32,389 nt of DNA. Origin: Scleroderma bovista. Lineage: Eukaryota; Basidiomycota; Agaricomycetes; Boletales; Sclerodermataceae. The position numbers were made by a program, and so were the translations under genes. Below, piece by piece: positions 1-8,715 of this stretch. The first letter of the stretch is position 1. Every line of letters starts with the position of its first letter. The stretch covers positions 1 through 32,389 of the forward strand of contig JAYMGJ010000738.1 in NCBI GenBank assembly GCA_037178675.1, read 5' to 3'. The notes beneath the pieces are model-generated. The model worked only from the letters and a program-made list of their open reading frames with translations, did no database searches and was not told the DNA's origin.

Positions 1-592
1 CTAAGAACTATAGTTCTAGTGGGTGTACATATCGATCTAGCCTGCTGGAACTTGACCCCGCAACGAGTTCTGATCTGGAAATGATTTTGCTTCTCCGCAA
101 GCTTTGTACTCCGGTCCTCAAAACTCTTACTCTTGATTTTAGTTTATACTACTACTTTTGCCAATCGAACAACCGTGTAGTCTTCTCAGATCGCTTGAGA
201 CATTGAGCCTCCAGGGGGTATATTGCACCACGGACTGCGCGGAAAAGCTTTATCGTGAACTGGACAATCTCAAGGTGTTCAAATTCTCAATATCATCTCC
301 CTATTCCTGGCCGTTCGTTGAACACCTTTTCCCGCGACAGGCACCAGCTACCGTACTATTACTTCCCTCCCTTAAAGAGCTCTTCATATCCGGCGTCACC
401 ATCGACCACGTTGTCCGGTTGGCCACGGAGAGGAGAGACGCAGGTGTGCCACTAAGAGCAACCTTTATGAAACGGTGCTTCGTGATGGAGTTTAATGATG
501 TGGTATGGTTGAGAGACAACTTGGAGGAGTTCGGGATTATGGAGAGGGATCCGTCGACTTCGACTGCAAGGGTATTCATCTCTGACTGGTAG
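1..592 (+). pseudogene. Decayed F-box/LRR gene copy, cut by the window edge
   Basis: This stretch is a broken paralogue of the F-box gene at 1582-3147. Its first bases match that gene around 2275 (both encode a VGVHID segment). It then jumps after about base 45 to sequence matching about 2500, an internal deletion of roughly 190 bases. From about 158 to 592 it matches the C-terminal part of the gene, sharing RRDAGVPLRA, FMKRC and WLRDNLEEF. The first segment runs into a stop near base 84 and the following pieces lie in different frames. No single frame covers the region, although the last 144 codons (158-592) are open. The relic continues to the left of the window. A short expressed product from the last open segment cannot be excluded. 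Confidence 0.75.
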
Positions 593-1581
593 TTGGCTCG
601 GGCTTGTGTAGTGATCTTGTCATTCGCTGTTGCCGGAATACCAGGGATGTATCGGAATGGGGTGGTGACGGTGGTCCCTATGACCATTGTCCATTGCGAG
701 ACCAAGGGTCGCGGTTTAAAACGTCACCCTGTTACGCTGTAGCCTTCCAAAGATACAGCTCCCGGACACCTCCGAGTCTGTAGCGACACACGACATCTTA
801 CCATATCTCGTTCAGCTCTGTCTCAGCAAATCGACACTTATAAATTCGATGAAAGCATACCCAACAATGCGAGGTGTCTTGCAATGAACAACTACGTCAG
901 AGCCAGTCCTGAGAATCACGTACAGTTTTAGAAATCCAAGGCGTCATACAGTACCGAGAATTGGTGCATGCCTTTCCGGAAATCTTGATGACGGATCGTT
1001 ACACATCGATAAAGGAGTGGACCGCATCGAAGGGTAATACATACTTCGTCTTGGACAACAATGATTTCCTCAAGCAGATCTGGCCATCTGCTAGGATGAG
1101 GCGGTCAAGTGTGCTATCAGGACACTGAGAAGCAGGGACTCAGGACAATTGTAAATGAGTTGACGCGCAGGCGAAGCAGTTTATACGGTGTGCGGCGATG
1201 GCTTCCACCTTCCCTTTCATCTTTCCCCGGATTCTGCATATTCGAGTTCTGCGGGTCTTTTGACTCCGTACGTACTACCTCGACTCATCAACAGCTTGGC
1301 ATATGTAGCTTGGTTGAAGTTCACACGCCCCTGATTATAGACAAGTTCGTCCAGCTGAAGTTCAATCGTTCAACTCCAGCCACCACATCCTTAGCCACCT
1401 GCGTGAAATCGACCGACTACGCTTGTAAGACTATGTTATCAGGTAGACCAGGTACAGAGAAGGATTCACGACTATATTCTTTCCACTCTTAGATCTGTCT
1501 CGTGGCTGAGACAAACAGCCAATGAGTCCGTTCCCCTTGTTCTTTATGAGTTGCAGCTGATATCATGAAGGTATACACAGG
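593..1581. other. Intergenic region upstream of the F-box gene
   Basis: No gene is recognised here. One plus-strand frame is open from about 928 to 1126 (it reads ...YRELVHAFPEI... and ...YFVLDNNDFLKQIWPS...) and has a protein-like composition. It has no start, no splice context and no family that I recognise, so it may be an exon remnant. Another open stretch at 1109-1492 does not look coding. The 5' end and promoter of the F-box gene must lie towards the right of this region, but no clear TATA box is seen. Confidence 0.35.
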
Positions 1582-3147
1582 ATGTGTAGTGTCGAAAATA
1601 TACGGCGTTCAAACATTCTCCAAAACAATCCGTTTGTCCCCCTTCCAAATGGTCATTGTCGGATTAATCAACTTCCTCCGGAAATACTCTCAATTATCTT
1701 CCAACATGGTGTTGACGACGATGACTCCCCAGACCCGGAGGATTTGGTTGAGGAAGAACAAGACTTCTGTGATGACGAAACATTGTCATCTGCGTCATCT
1801 GATTTGCCCGAGTGCCTCCCCTTCGCGTTTCTTGTATCTCGTATTTGCAAACTTTGGCGTAATGTCGCTCTGGCAACGCCTTTTCTTTGGACTACTATCC
1901 GTGTTTTCAACACGGAATGCCCTCCCTATGAACGTGTTGTCGCCTACCTGGAACGCAGCAAGAGCCTTTCTTTGGATATTGGCCTAGATTATATATCTAG
2001 AGAAGCCCTGTGGCCGCCCTCGGCCGAGTCTGACAACTTCAAGGCACTCCTCTCCCTCCTAATACCCCATCTTTCCAGATGGGCTTCAATACAGGTCAAT
2101 GTCAGGTGTTATGACCACATGCATACTTTTCTCAAGGCAGTTTCGGATCCATCTGTTCCTCCTGCTATTCGGCTTGAAGAACTGCAGTTAGTCCACGATT
2201 CGAAGTCGGACTCGCCCCTTGCTGAGTCCAAGTTCTTCGATCACTTCACCCTCTTTGGTGGATCTGCGCCGTTGCTAAAGATCCTAATTTTAGTGGGCGT
2301 ACATATCGATTGGAGCCAATGTTGGCTTCAGTCCGCTCCAAATCTCCAAACTCTTCATCTTTCAGCTCATAATGTGAATGTTCGTCCTTCTTGGGATGCT
2401 TTTTCTGCTATCCTACGTGGTGCACCTGCACTCGAGACCTTTGAAGTCAGTTATTGTCCTCGCGATTACTCTGGGGAATCATTGCTCCTTCCTAATCTAT
2501 TGGAACTTGTCCTTGGGACGATTCCTCCGCAGGAGGTGATTTCGCTACTCGGCAAGCTTGGTACTCCAGCGCTCAAAAGCCTTACTCTCGACCTGAAAGG
2601 AGGGATCTATGACTATTCGGACATCGTCACCCATTTAGTTGGACCAGCCACTCAGGCAATGCTTCCGCCAATCGAACAATCACGTAGTCTCCTCAGATCA
2701 CTTGAGATACTGAGCATCAAGTACCTAACTTGTGATGAGGAGTGCGCAGTAATTCTTTATCGCGAACTGGTCAATCTCAAGGTGTTCAAACTCTCAACGT
2801 CACGCGTGCCCTGGACATTCTTTGAGCTCCTTTACCCACGTTGGCTGACACCGTCAGGAAGTTTGGATTTCTTTGGCACAGAGCACACACGAACTACGTT
2901 TTTCGTATCCTTCCCCTCACTCAAAGATCTTTTTCTATCCGGCGTTTCCACCTGCGATCTTACCCAGTTAGTTGTGCAGAGGAGGGACGCCGGTGTGCCA
3001 CTGAGAGCAATCTTTATGAAACGGTGTCACCCTATGGAGCTTAGTGATGTAGAATGGCTGAGGGACAACTTGGAGGAGTTCGAGATTATAGAGGATAGTG
3101 ATGATGATGAGGCATCCGAGGACGAGTACGACTTGTTTGACTGGTAG
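1582..3147 (+). CDS. F-box-like protein with leucine-rich repeat-type C-terminal region
   Basis: This is an uninterrupted 521-codon reading frame. An F-box-like segment begins around residue 27 (INQLPPEILSIIF). It is split by an acidic insert at about residues 45-75 and ends with the typical FLVSRICKLWRNVALATPFLW block near residues 85-105. The remainder has the irregular leucine-rich pattern of agaricomycete F-box proteins (repeated LxxLxL segments such as LLKILILVGVHI and ALKSLTLDL). The C terminus is acidic (DSDDDEASEDEYD). F-box proteins of this kind usually act as substrate receptors in SCF ubiquitin ligases, with the F-box binding Skp1; the target cannot be told from sequence. The start was chosen as the first ATG before the F-box; an upstream short exon near 1565 is possible. 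A decayed copy lies immediately upstream, so the family is duplicating locally. Confidence 0.85.
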   Translation: MCSVENIRRSNILQNNPFVPLPNGHCRINQLPPEILSIIFQHGVDDDDSPDPEDLVEEEQDFCDDETLSSASSDLPECLPFAFLVSRICKLWRNVALATPFLWTTIRVFNTECPPYERVVAYLERSKSLSLDIGLDYISREALWPPSAESDNFKALLSLLIPHLSRWASIQVNVRCYDHMHTFLKAVSDPSVPPAIRLEELQLVHDSKSDSPLAESKFFDHFTLFGGSAPLLKILILVGVHIDWSQCWLQSAPNLQTLHLSAHNVNVRPSWDAFSAILRGAPALETFEVSYCPRDYSGESLLLPNLLELVLGTIPPQEVISLLGKLGTPALKSLTLDLKGGIYDYSDIVTHLVGPATQAMLPPIEQSRSLLRSLEILSIKYLTCDEECAVILYRELVNLKVFKLSTSRVPWTFFELLYPRWLTPSGSLDFFGTEHTRTTFFVSFPSLKDLFLSGVSTCDLTQLVVQRRDAGVPLRAIFMKRCHPMELSDVEWLRDNLEEFEIIEDSDDDEASEDEYDLFDW

Positions 3148-3329
3148 TTGGCGATTCAGTGTGGTACACATGTACAGTACATACAAAGCGTATGTACGTG
3201 ACGCCTCTTCAAAGTGCCATGCACCCAAACAAATTTCTACTGAATTTGCTGCTTGATATCCAAGGTTTAAGTAAATGAAAAATATGGAAGCATCGAATAT
3301 TGATCCAGGTGCAAAGTTCAGCGATACGG

Positions 3330-3740
3330 TTCCCCATCAGAGCCATGTTACCGCCAAACGATGCGGTCCGCGAAGCGATAGCCCTGAAGACTATGGAGAT
3401 CCCTCGAAGACAACGATGCTATGGCCTGAACGGACTTGAGGACGACGCTGAGACCCCACTGGGGAAGTACATGAGCCACAAGCGTGAAGTTGCAGATACA
3501 AAACTCTCCCCTGGAGGATTCGTCGGAAACGAGATACTTCGTGGTCTTTCGATCTACGTACGTGTTTTCCTTGCTCAATCCAGTCCCATCGTTAACCCTG
3601 TAGAAGATCAATTGGTGGACGAAGCCGTCCGTACAGGAACTTCGGAAACTCATCGTCAAACACGGAGGGTGATATTTCGGCCTTACCTCCACAATTTCGC
3701 ACTGGAGTCGCTCTTGGGGCTTTCGTGTTGAACCATGTAA
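3330..3740 (+). pseudogene. Relic of a REV1-like BRCT region
   Basis: Segments in three frames line up with the N-terminal BRCT region of fungal REV1 translesion polymerase, as I remember the family. They are KYMSHKRE followed by a LQIQN segment in the next frame, then ILRGLSIY, an apparent intron (GTACGT at about 3557 to CTGTAG near 3602), then NWWTKPSVQELRKLIVKHGG, then a one-base shift and a PYLH segment. In intact REV1 this block reads as one domain that helps recruit the polymerase to stalled forks. Here at least two frameshifts interrupt it and there is no sign of the catalytic domain downstream, so I call it a fragment. A 143-codon open frame (3300-3731) covers much of it but is a mixture of frames. 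The family assignment rests on pattern memory and needs a profile search. Confidence 0.5.
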
Positions 3741-3952
3741 AGTACGGTGTCCGGCATCAGGAAATTGGGGAAGAAATGATATTTCCTGATACACATTATA
3801 AATATACATCAGAATGATATTGTAATATACCCAAATATCAGCAATTAAATACCCTTACAATCCAACTAGCATAAATGAGTACAATGATCAAGTGCATATC
3901 AGAATGGTTTATTGTAGGTAATGCAGGACAGACATGGCATCTTGTTATCTTT

Positions 3953-4172
3953 GATTGTCTATCTTCCAACAGAGTTGCAGAGCCTGGTCATCTTGCTACC
4001 ATTATGTGTCCCACATATAATCAATTATAGTTAACCTGCCAGAATGGCATCCCACTTATATTTGATGGTCTATCTTTCAACAGAGTTGCAGAGCCTGGTT
4101 ATCTTGCTAACATCATGTTTCTAGCATATAATCAATTATAATTAACCTGTCAGAATGGCATTACACTTATCA
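3953..4172 (+). repeat. Two-copy tandem duplication, 111-base unit
   Basis: Copy 1 starts at 3953 and copy 2 at 4064. Both carry TCTATCTT, CAACAGAGTTGCAGAGCCTGG and ATATAATCAATTATA and end with AGAATGGCAT. They differ at several positions, so the duplication is not recent. The block is AT-rich and non-coding. It could be part of an old mobile element, but no protein relic supports that. Confidence 0.75.
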
Positions 4173-4239
4173 GCTTTTGCCCTCTTGTTAAGCCTATCAG
4201 CACCCTTTCACTTTGCCATTTGGCAAGTGGCCCAGGCTT

Positions 4240-4400
4240 ACTACTGAAAGTGTTACCAAAAGTGTAGTAAAAGTATAGTGGAGGTGTACCAAACATTGTA
4301 CTAAAATGTGTAGTAAATGTGTCACAATAAGTGTGCTAAAAAGTGTGGTAAAAGTGTACCAAAAAGCGTAGTAAAAGGTGTAGTAAAAGTGTAGTAGCAC
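4240..4400 (+). repeat. Degenerate short tandem repeat (AGTGTAGTAAA-like)
   Basis: The motif AGTGTAGTA/AGTGTACCA recurs about every 11-20 bases, with variable spacers of A residues. It leaves a long open frame on the minus strand that is a repeat artefact. Confidence 0.65.
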
Positions 4401-4599
4401 TCCTACCTTAAATGGTCAAAGGTTCCCACTCACTCTTGGTGTAGGAAAGCGGTAGATACTATTAGGAAATGTTGGTAGTCAGTGTGCTGATATAATCATA
4501 TACACAAACACAAACACAGACACTTGAAGAAATTCCTCTAAGTCCCTCATCCTCACTCCGTCTTCAACCACCACCACACCAGTATCGTCCCACCCCCCT

Positions 4600-5510
4600 T
4601 CCCTCACCACCGACGACGACGACGACGACGACGACTGCCATGCGACCACCACCAGCACCTGGACGACAACGCGCGACCGCGACCGCGACCACGGTCAATG
4701 ACGAGGACGAGGACGACCAGCGTCGTCCCACCCCCCACCAGCGTCGACGACCGACGCGACCACCACCTCCCAGCGTCGTCAGATGGCGACGACGACGGCG
4801 CGACCACCACCCCACCACCACCGTCGTCAGACGGCGACGGCGACGACCCCCACCCCACCACCGTCGTCAGACGGCGACGGCGACGGCGACCCTCACCCCC
4901 CAGCGTCGACGACCGACGCGACCACCACCACCCCTCACTGTCGTCAGACGACGACGACGACCGTCGTCCCACCCCGCACCTTCCAGCGTCGCAGACGGCG
5001 ACGACAACGACCGTCCACGACGCGACCACCACCACCCTCGTCAGGCGACCACGACGACCGTCGTCCCACCCCCAGCGTCGACGACGCGACCACCACCGTC
5101 GTCAGCCGACGACGACGACGACGACGACCGTCGTCGTCCCACCCCCCACCTTCCAGCGTCGCCAGACGGCGACGGCGACGGCGACTACGCGACTACCACC
5201 ACCGTCGTCAGATGACGACGACGACGGCGACCCCCACCCCCCAGCGTCGACGACCGTCGATGACGCGACCACCACCGTCGTCCCACCCCCCAGCGTCGCA
5301 CCACCCCACCACCTGGGGACGACCCCACCACCAGCACCGACGACACGACCACTTGCGGACGACGACGTGACCCCACCACCTGCGTCGGTGACGCGACCAT
5401 CACCACTACCGCCGCCACCACCACCAATGTCGACGCGCCAACCACCACCTGCGTTGACACCATGCCCACCACCACCACCGTGCATCGACCACCACCACCC
5501 ACAGTATAGA
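4600..5510. repeat. GC-rich, T-poor minisatellite island (CGACGA / CCACCA)
   Basis: About 0.9 kb is built from permuted blocks: runs of CGACGA, runs of GACCACCACC, a GTCGTCAGACGGCGACGG block, and a CCCCCCAGCGTCGACGAC block. The plus strand contains very little T, so TA-bearing stop codons are almost absent. Several overlapping frames on both strands are therefore open (for example 4698-5558 plus, 4604-5035 minus). The predicted peptides are pure low complexity (R/D/P/T or V/G), so none is called as a gene. The composition differs sharply from the AT-rich sequence on both sides. The minus strand has many GGTGGTGG runs. Confidence 0.85.
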
Positions 5511-5889
5511 CAGGATATATACTGTAGTTTTGTATTTTATATAGAATTGATAATTTAAATTGATTTACATGAACAATACTACTGGAATAGTCTGGGAGAG
5601 TTGGGGACAACTGGTCAGTGTTGTCCAATACTGTCCAGATGAGGGTTGGTTAGCTTATGTGCACTAATAGGAATACTTGATCAAATGATCAAATTCTGTT
5701 GGACAATTGGCCTTGGCCACCATTGTGAGCCAAAGTAATCAGATATATCTGAGGAATGTGCTTGATCATGTTCACACATAATGAATATATCTGGTCAATG
5801 CTATCTACGCTACCCTGGATTAACTAGCCTGATCTACTGCTTCATCAGAATGACATCTCAGGATACACTTGACATGCATGAAAATGGTA
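5511..5889. other. AT-rich intergenic sequence before the copia insertion
   Basis: No gene or element is recognised. The start contains an imperfect palindrome (ACAGTATA ... TATATACTGT at about 5502-5524). The sequence runs directly into the left target duplication of the retrotransposon. Confidence 0.5.
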
Positions 5890-5894
5890 GGTAA
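5890..5894. repeat. Left target-site duplication of the copia element (GGTAA)
   Basis: GGTAA immediately precedes the TG that opens the 5' LTR, and the same five bases follow the CA that closes the 3' LTR. A five-base duplication is normal for Ty1/copia integrases. Confidence 0.93.
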
Positions 5895-6350
5895 TGTCGA
5901 CAAGAAAGTATGATTATATCTTATCTAATCTAATCTTGGAGATTTCCAGAGATCACAGTTACATGTGATTCGGAGTAGTGTCAACCGGAATACCGGTAGA
6001 TCACATGACCGGCTTCACAAGATAGCCGGAACTATCACATGCAAGGCACGTGTATAACACATGCTGATGCACGTTACAGGCATGTTTCCAGATAACTACG
6101 TTTATGGAAACTGCACCTACTACATATGGGAATATGGTGAAATAGGCGAGAATAATACTTATCTACGCACAGACCATGTACAACAGGTATATATACCCTG
6201 TAAGATTCCCTGTAGTTCTTTAGTTCAATACAGTTCAACTGTTCTCTCATTACTCGCTACTTCAAACAACTCAACTTCAAGAATCAGCTACTTGCTACTA
6301 AAGGTACGCTTGCGCTACCCCGTTGCTGTTGCCCCAGTTTTGTTGCTACA
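5895..6350 (+). repeat. 5' LTR of the copia element
   Basis: This is a 456-base direct repeat beginning TGTCGAC and ending TGCTACA, with the canonical TG...CA termini. By eye it differs from the 3' LTR at two positions (about 5934 and 6015, both T here and C there). A TATATATA box lies inside at 6188. A short open frame crossing the LTR (6061-6369) is repeated in the other LTR and is not a gene. Confidence 0.95.
6188..6195 (+). promoter_or_regulatory. Putative TATA box of the retrotransposon promoter
   Basis: TATATATA lies inside the 5' LTR, about 160 bases before its end, where an LTR promoter should direct the genomic transcript. The identical box is at 14020-14027 in the 3' LTR. The transcription start is not determined. 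Confidence 0.5.
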
Positions 6351-6364
6351 GGTTATGAGCCCTG
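6351..6364 (+). other. Primer-binding site matching the initiator tRNA-Met anticodon arm
   Basis: GGTTATGAGCCCTG directly follows the LTR. Its reverse complement, CAGGGCTCATAACC, is the anticodon stem-loop of yeast-type initiator tRNA-Met (CAU anticodon included), not the tRNA 3' end. This is the half-tRNA priming arrangement known from Drosophila copia and yeast Ty5. Confidence 0.75.
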
Positions 6365-6420
6365 TTTAAGGCCATATCAGGAAGCATACGGCAGTACTGT
6401 CTTCGTCACTGTCTCCTGCT

Positions 6421-7164
6421 ATGAACCTTAGACAGCTCGTAGCTGAAGTTCTTCACGAGTTACCATTTGTTTTTGCCGTGATATCTCTTACGATATATTC
6501 TTCGTTTGTGTTTTGGTTTGAACGCTGGAGATACAACTACATTGCCGCACTCTTTGTGTGCTATGCAGTTCGTCTCTTGGTTACCTCGCAGCCACGCCCT
6601 GCTCCTCCTCCCATTGTTAACGTGGAGTTACCTTTACCTCCCGTTCACAACCCCTTTGAAGATGATGATGAGATCGTCATCATTGATACTACAGCGCCTC
6701 CTAGTGTTCACCAAACAGTGGACTTCTATTGGAGAGAGGCTATGCGGAACTACCGCTTGTATCAACCAAGGGAACACCACAGCGGTGATTCGCTTAGTGG
6801 AAACATGGGACATATTAGGAGGCCTTTGCCTCTTAGTAGGGAGGAACAGCTTTCTCTCATCAGCCATGACCGTTTTTACGGATACATTGACAGTCACATT
6901 ACTGTTCCTGATCCTCGGTGGGCATTGCCCTACCAGTTCCGCGTCTTGTTCAGACATTGGCAATCTGTTATCATCGAATCTCTTCCATATGATGAAGAGA
7001 TATTCATTGATAACGTTTCAGATGCCGATTACCTTCGAACAGACATCAGACTCCGACTCGAGGAATTCGCAAGGGAGCAGGCCCAGGCCGATCTCCAGGC
7101 GGAACTCATCTCGAGGCAGCTCGCCGATTTACGTTCCTGCGCCTCTGGCAAGGAGCGAAAGTGA
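6421..7164 (+). CDS. Pre-gag ORF 1, predicted membrane protein, unknown function
   Basis: This 247-codon ORF starts 70 bases after the 5' LTR, inside the copia element. I do not recognise a family. Two hydrophobic stretches near the N terminus (about residues 16-34, FVFAVISLTIYSSFVFWF, and 40-55, YIAALFVCYAVRLLV) predict membrane insertion. They are followed by a proline-rich segment, an acidic patch (FEDDDEIVII) and a charged, probably helical C-terminal end (LRLEEFAREQAQADLQAEL). It ends at a TGA (7162-7164) eight bases before the ATG of the next ORF, which is in the +1 frame. The next frame is already open across the whole overlap, so +1 frameshifting, reinitiation or splicing are possible. 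Standard copia elements have no gene here. Confidence 0.6.
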   Translation: MNLRQLVAEVLHELPFVFAVISLTIYSSFVFWFERWRYNYIAALFVCYAVRLLVTSQPRPAPPPIVNVELPLPPVHNPFEDDDEIVIIDTTAPPSVHQTVDFYWREAMRNYRLYQPREHHSGDSLSGNMGHIRRPLPLSREEQLSLISHDRFYGYIDSHITVPDPRWALPYQFRVLFRHWQSVIIESLPYDEEIFIDNVSDADYLRTDIRLRLEEFAREQAQADLQAELISRQLADLRSCASGKERK

Positions 7165-7171
7165 GCTTCGG

Positions 7172-8257
7172 ATGCAGGAAAGAGGAAGAAGGGAACAGGG
7201 AAGGAGGATTGTAAGGATTGGTAATCGACGAGTGGTACAACCACGTCGAGGTCCCACTCCACCTCCTACCTATGCAGCTGATCGCCGTAGAGCTCTTCAA
7301 GAGCGATGGCGACGACGTGCAGATGTGATCGCTGAAGGAGAAGTTGCCGCTGACATACAACCCGATCTGGAGGACAACGGTCCACCCTCTACCGGAGGGA
7401 TTTGGACTCAGTATGTGCAGGGAGTATCGGAGGAATTCTACGTCGAGCTTAGGCCCGGTGTAGGTCGTGCCGCTCATCTAGATAGCCACCCTTCCGAGGA
7501 GTTTGGCGGTCAGGTGATGCAAGGGGTCATTCCGGCTTACCGGAGACGACTTGACGACACCCCTTTTCCTCTGATAGCTAACCCGCTTCCTGAACCAGAA
7601 CAGGGTCAAGTCAGAGGTATGGTTGGCGAGGAGCTAGCCATCGTATACCCAGAGAATCCGCGGGTCCATTGGGCCTTCCATGGATCGTATTATCTCCCCT
7701 CTGCTAAGCTTCATGCTTATTCGACGCCTCACGCCCGAGCTAACTTCATGGGAGTAGACTATCAGTCGCTCCACTATGAAGATCCTGCTCTCGCGACCGT
7801 CCCAGCCTTCTGGATCGATCCCTGCCCAGAGATCTACCAGCCAGCCAGTCGTTGGCGGCATCCTCTCTACTCTGAGCAGCGATTTTCCGGAGCTATCCCG
7901 TCTCTTCGGGACTGGCACGATTGGCTCGAAGTCAACTTCAGATACGTCTGGAAGCAGAGACCGCGGGGAGCGCAGTTCTCGATACCCGCGTGCATGGAGC
8001 GACCCGGTCTCCTCTTTGAGGAAAGTCGGGATCTCTGGGTGGCTCACACCACTCTCATCCGTCTCGATATGGCGGACTACCAAAACGGAGCGTTTTCGTT
8101 CCATGGACTCCAGCCACACTGGCCGTCTAGCCAGGATCGATGCGACGATATCGCACTCCTGCTCGAAAGGCACGAGGCTGGACGAGAAGGTGATGAAGCT
8201 CTCGACGATGATGCGGAACGATCAGATTCCGGGATTCCTGGAGGAGCCCTTGATTAG
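7172..8257 (+). CDS. Pre-gag ORF 2, unknown function
   Basis: This 361-codon ORF lies in the frame +1 relative to ORF 1; the ATG at 7172 is chosen because sequence upstream in this frame looks like a shadow of ORF 1. It opens with a strongly basic segment (ERGRREQGRRIVRIGNRR, then PRRGPTPPP). A tryptophan- and tyrosine-rich region follows (WIDPCPEIYQPASRWRHPLY; WHDWLEVNFRYVWKQRPRG) and the end is acidic. I recognise no domain. The basic start suggests nucleic-acid binding, but this is only inference. The ORF ends inside a third ORF that continues in the next +1 frame. Confidence 0.5.
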   Translation: MQERGRREQGRRIVRIGNRRVVQPRRGPTPPPTYAADRRRALQERWRRRADVIAEGEVAADIQPDLEDNGPPSTGGIWTQYVQGVSEEFYVELRPGVGRAAHLDSHPSEEFGGQVMQGVIPAYRRRLDDTPFPLIANPLPEPEQGQVRGMVGEELAIVYPENPRVHWAFHGSYYLPSAKLHAYSTPHARANFMGVDYQSLHYEDPALATVPAFWIDPCPEIYQPASRWRHPLYSEQRFSGAIPSLRDWHDWLEVNFRYVWKQRPRGAQFSIPACMERPGLLFEESRDLWVAHTTLIRLDMADYQNGAFSFHGLQPHWPSSQDRCDDIALLLERHEAGREGDEALDDDAERSDSGIPGGALD

Positions 8258-8699
8258 GTGCTTCCCAAGTCCCTACTGGCACCCTATTCCTTATTCTGGA
8301 AAGGGAAGGCCGTTATGGAAATCTGATAAAGGACTCCTTAAGTCCGTTTCCGCTTACATCTTGTACGATAAGGCTCCGGTTGTTCTTTTTACCCCTTACG
8401 AAATTTTTCCACGGTCTATGCTTACCTTCGAATATTGGTCTTTGGACGGCAACAAGGTTGTCCCCAATTACCAGTATTGTCCTGATTACAATTTGGATGT
8501 TTTCTTTGACATTTTACCTAGGCATTGGTCGTATATAACATTTACGATACCTACGGACTCCTCGGATTCCTCATCTTCAACAGAAGAGGATACACAATCC
8601 GAATCTTCTTCGTCTTCAGAAGAAGATCTTATCTTTCTTCCACCCGTTTCTGTTACCGCTGTACCGGAACTGATTTTACTAAATCTCTTTGATTTTTGA
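8208..8699 (+). CDS. Pre-gag ORF 3, Ser/Glu-rich tail, unknown function
   Basis: This 163-codon ORF, counted from the ATG at 8208, overlaps the end of ORF 2 by 50 bases in the +1 frame. Its frame is open from further upstream. It starts with an aromatic-rich part (FPSPYWHPIPYSGKGRPLW; YNLDVFFDILPRHWSYITF) whose style continues that of ORF 2. It then has a serine/glutamate-rich acidic stretch (SSSSTEEDTQSESSSSSEED) and a hydrophobic end. It stops 16 bases before the gag ATG. ORFs 1-3 may be one protein produced through two +1 shifts or introns, or one former gene broken by two indels. Confidence 0.45.
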   Translation: MMRNDQIPGFLEEPLIRCFPSPYWHPIPYSGKGRPLWKSDKGLLKSVSAYILYDKAPVVLFTPYEIFPRSMLTFEYWSLDGNKVVPNYQYCPDYNLDVFFDILPRHWSYITFTIPTDSSDSSSSTEEDTQSESSSSSEEDLIFLPPVSVTAVPELILLNLFDF

Positions 8700-8715
8700 A
8701 TATATCAGAATCATT

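Noticed and set aside
4564..5628. Long overlapping ORFs on both strands in the GC-rich repeat (up to 286 codons)
   Set aside because: They arise because the repeat lacks T and so lacks stop codons; the peptides are low-complexity and several frames are open at once.
6061..6369. 102-codon ORF in the 5' LTR, and the related 135-codon ORF at 13893-14300
   Set aside because: It is LTR sequence repeated at both ends; it crosses the promoter and primer site and has no protein family.
6506..7170. Upstream half of the 583-codon frame that contains pre-gag ORF 2
   Set aside because: Composition suggests it is the shadow of ORF 1; I start ORF 2 at ATG 7172.
8689..8715. Gag-pol start at 8689
   Set aside because: The first codon there is TTG; the first ATG, at 8716, gives the normal copia gag start.
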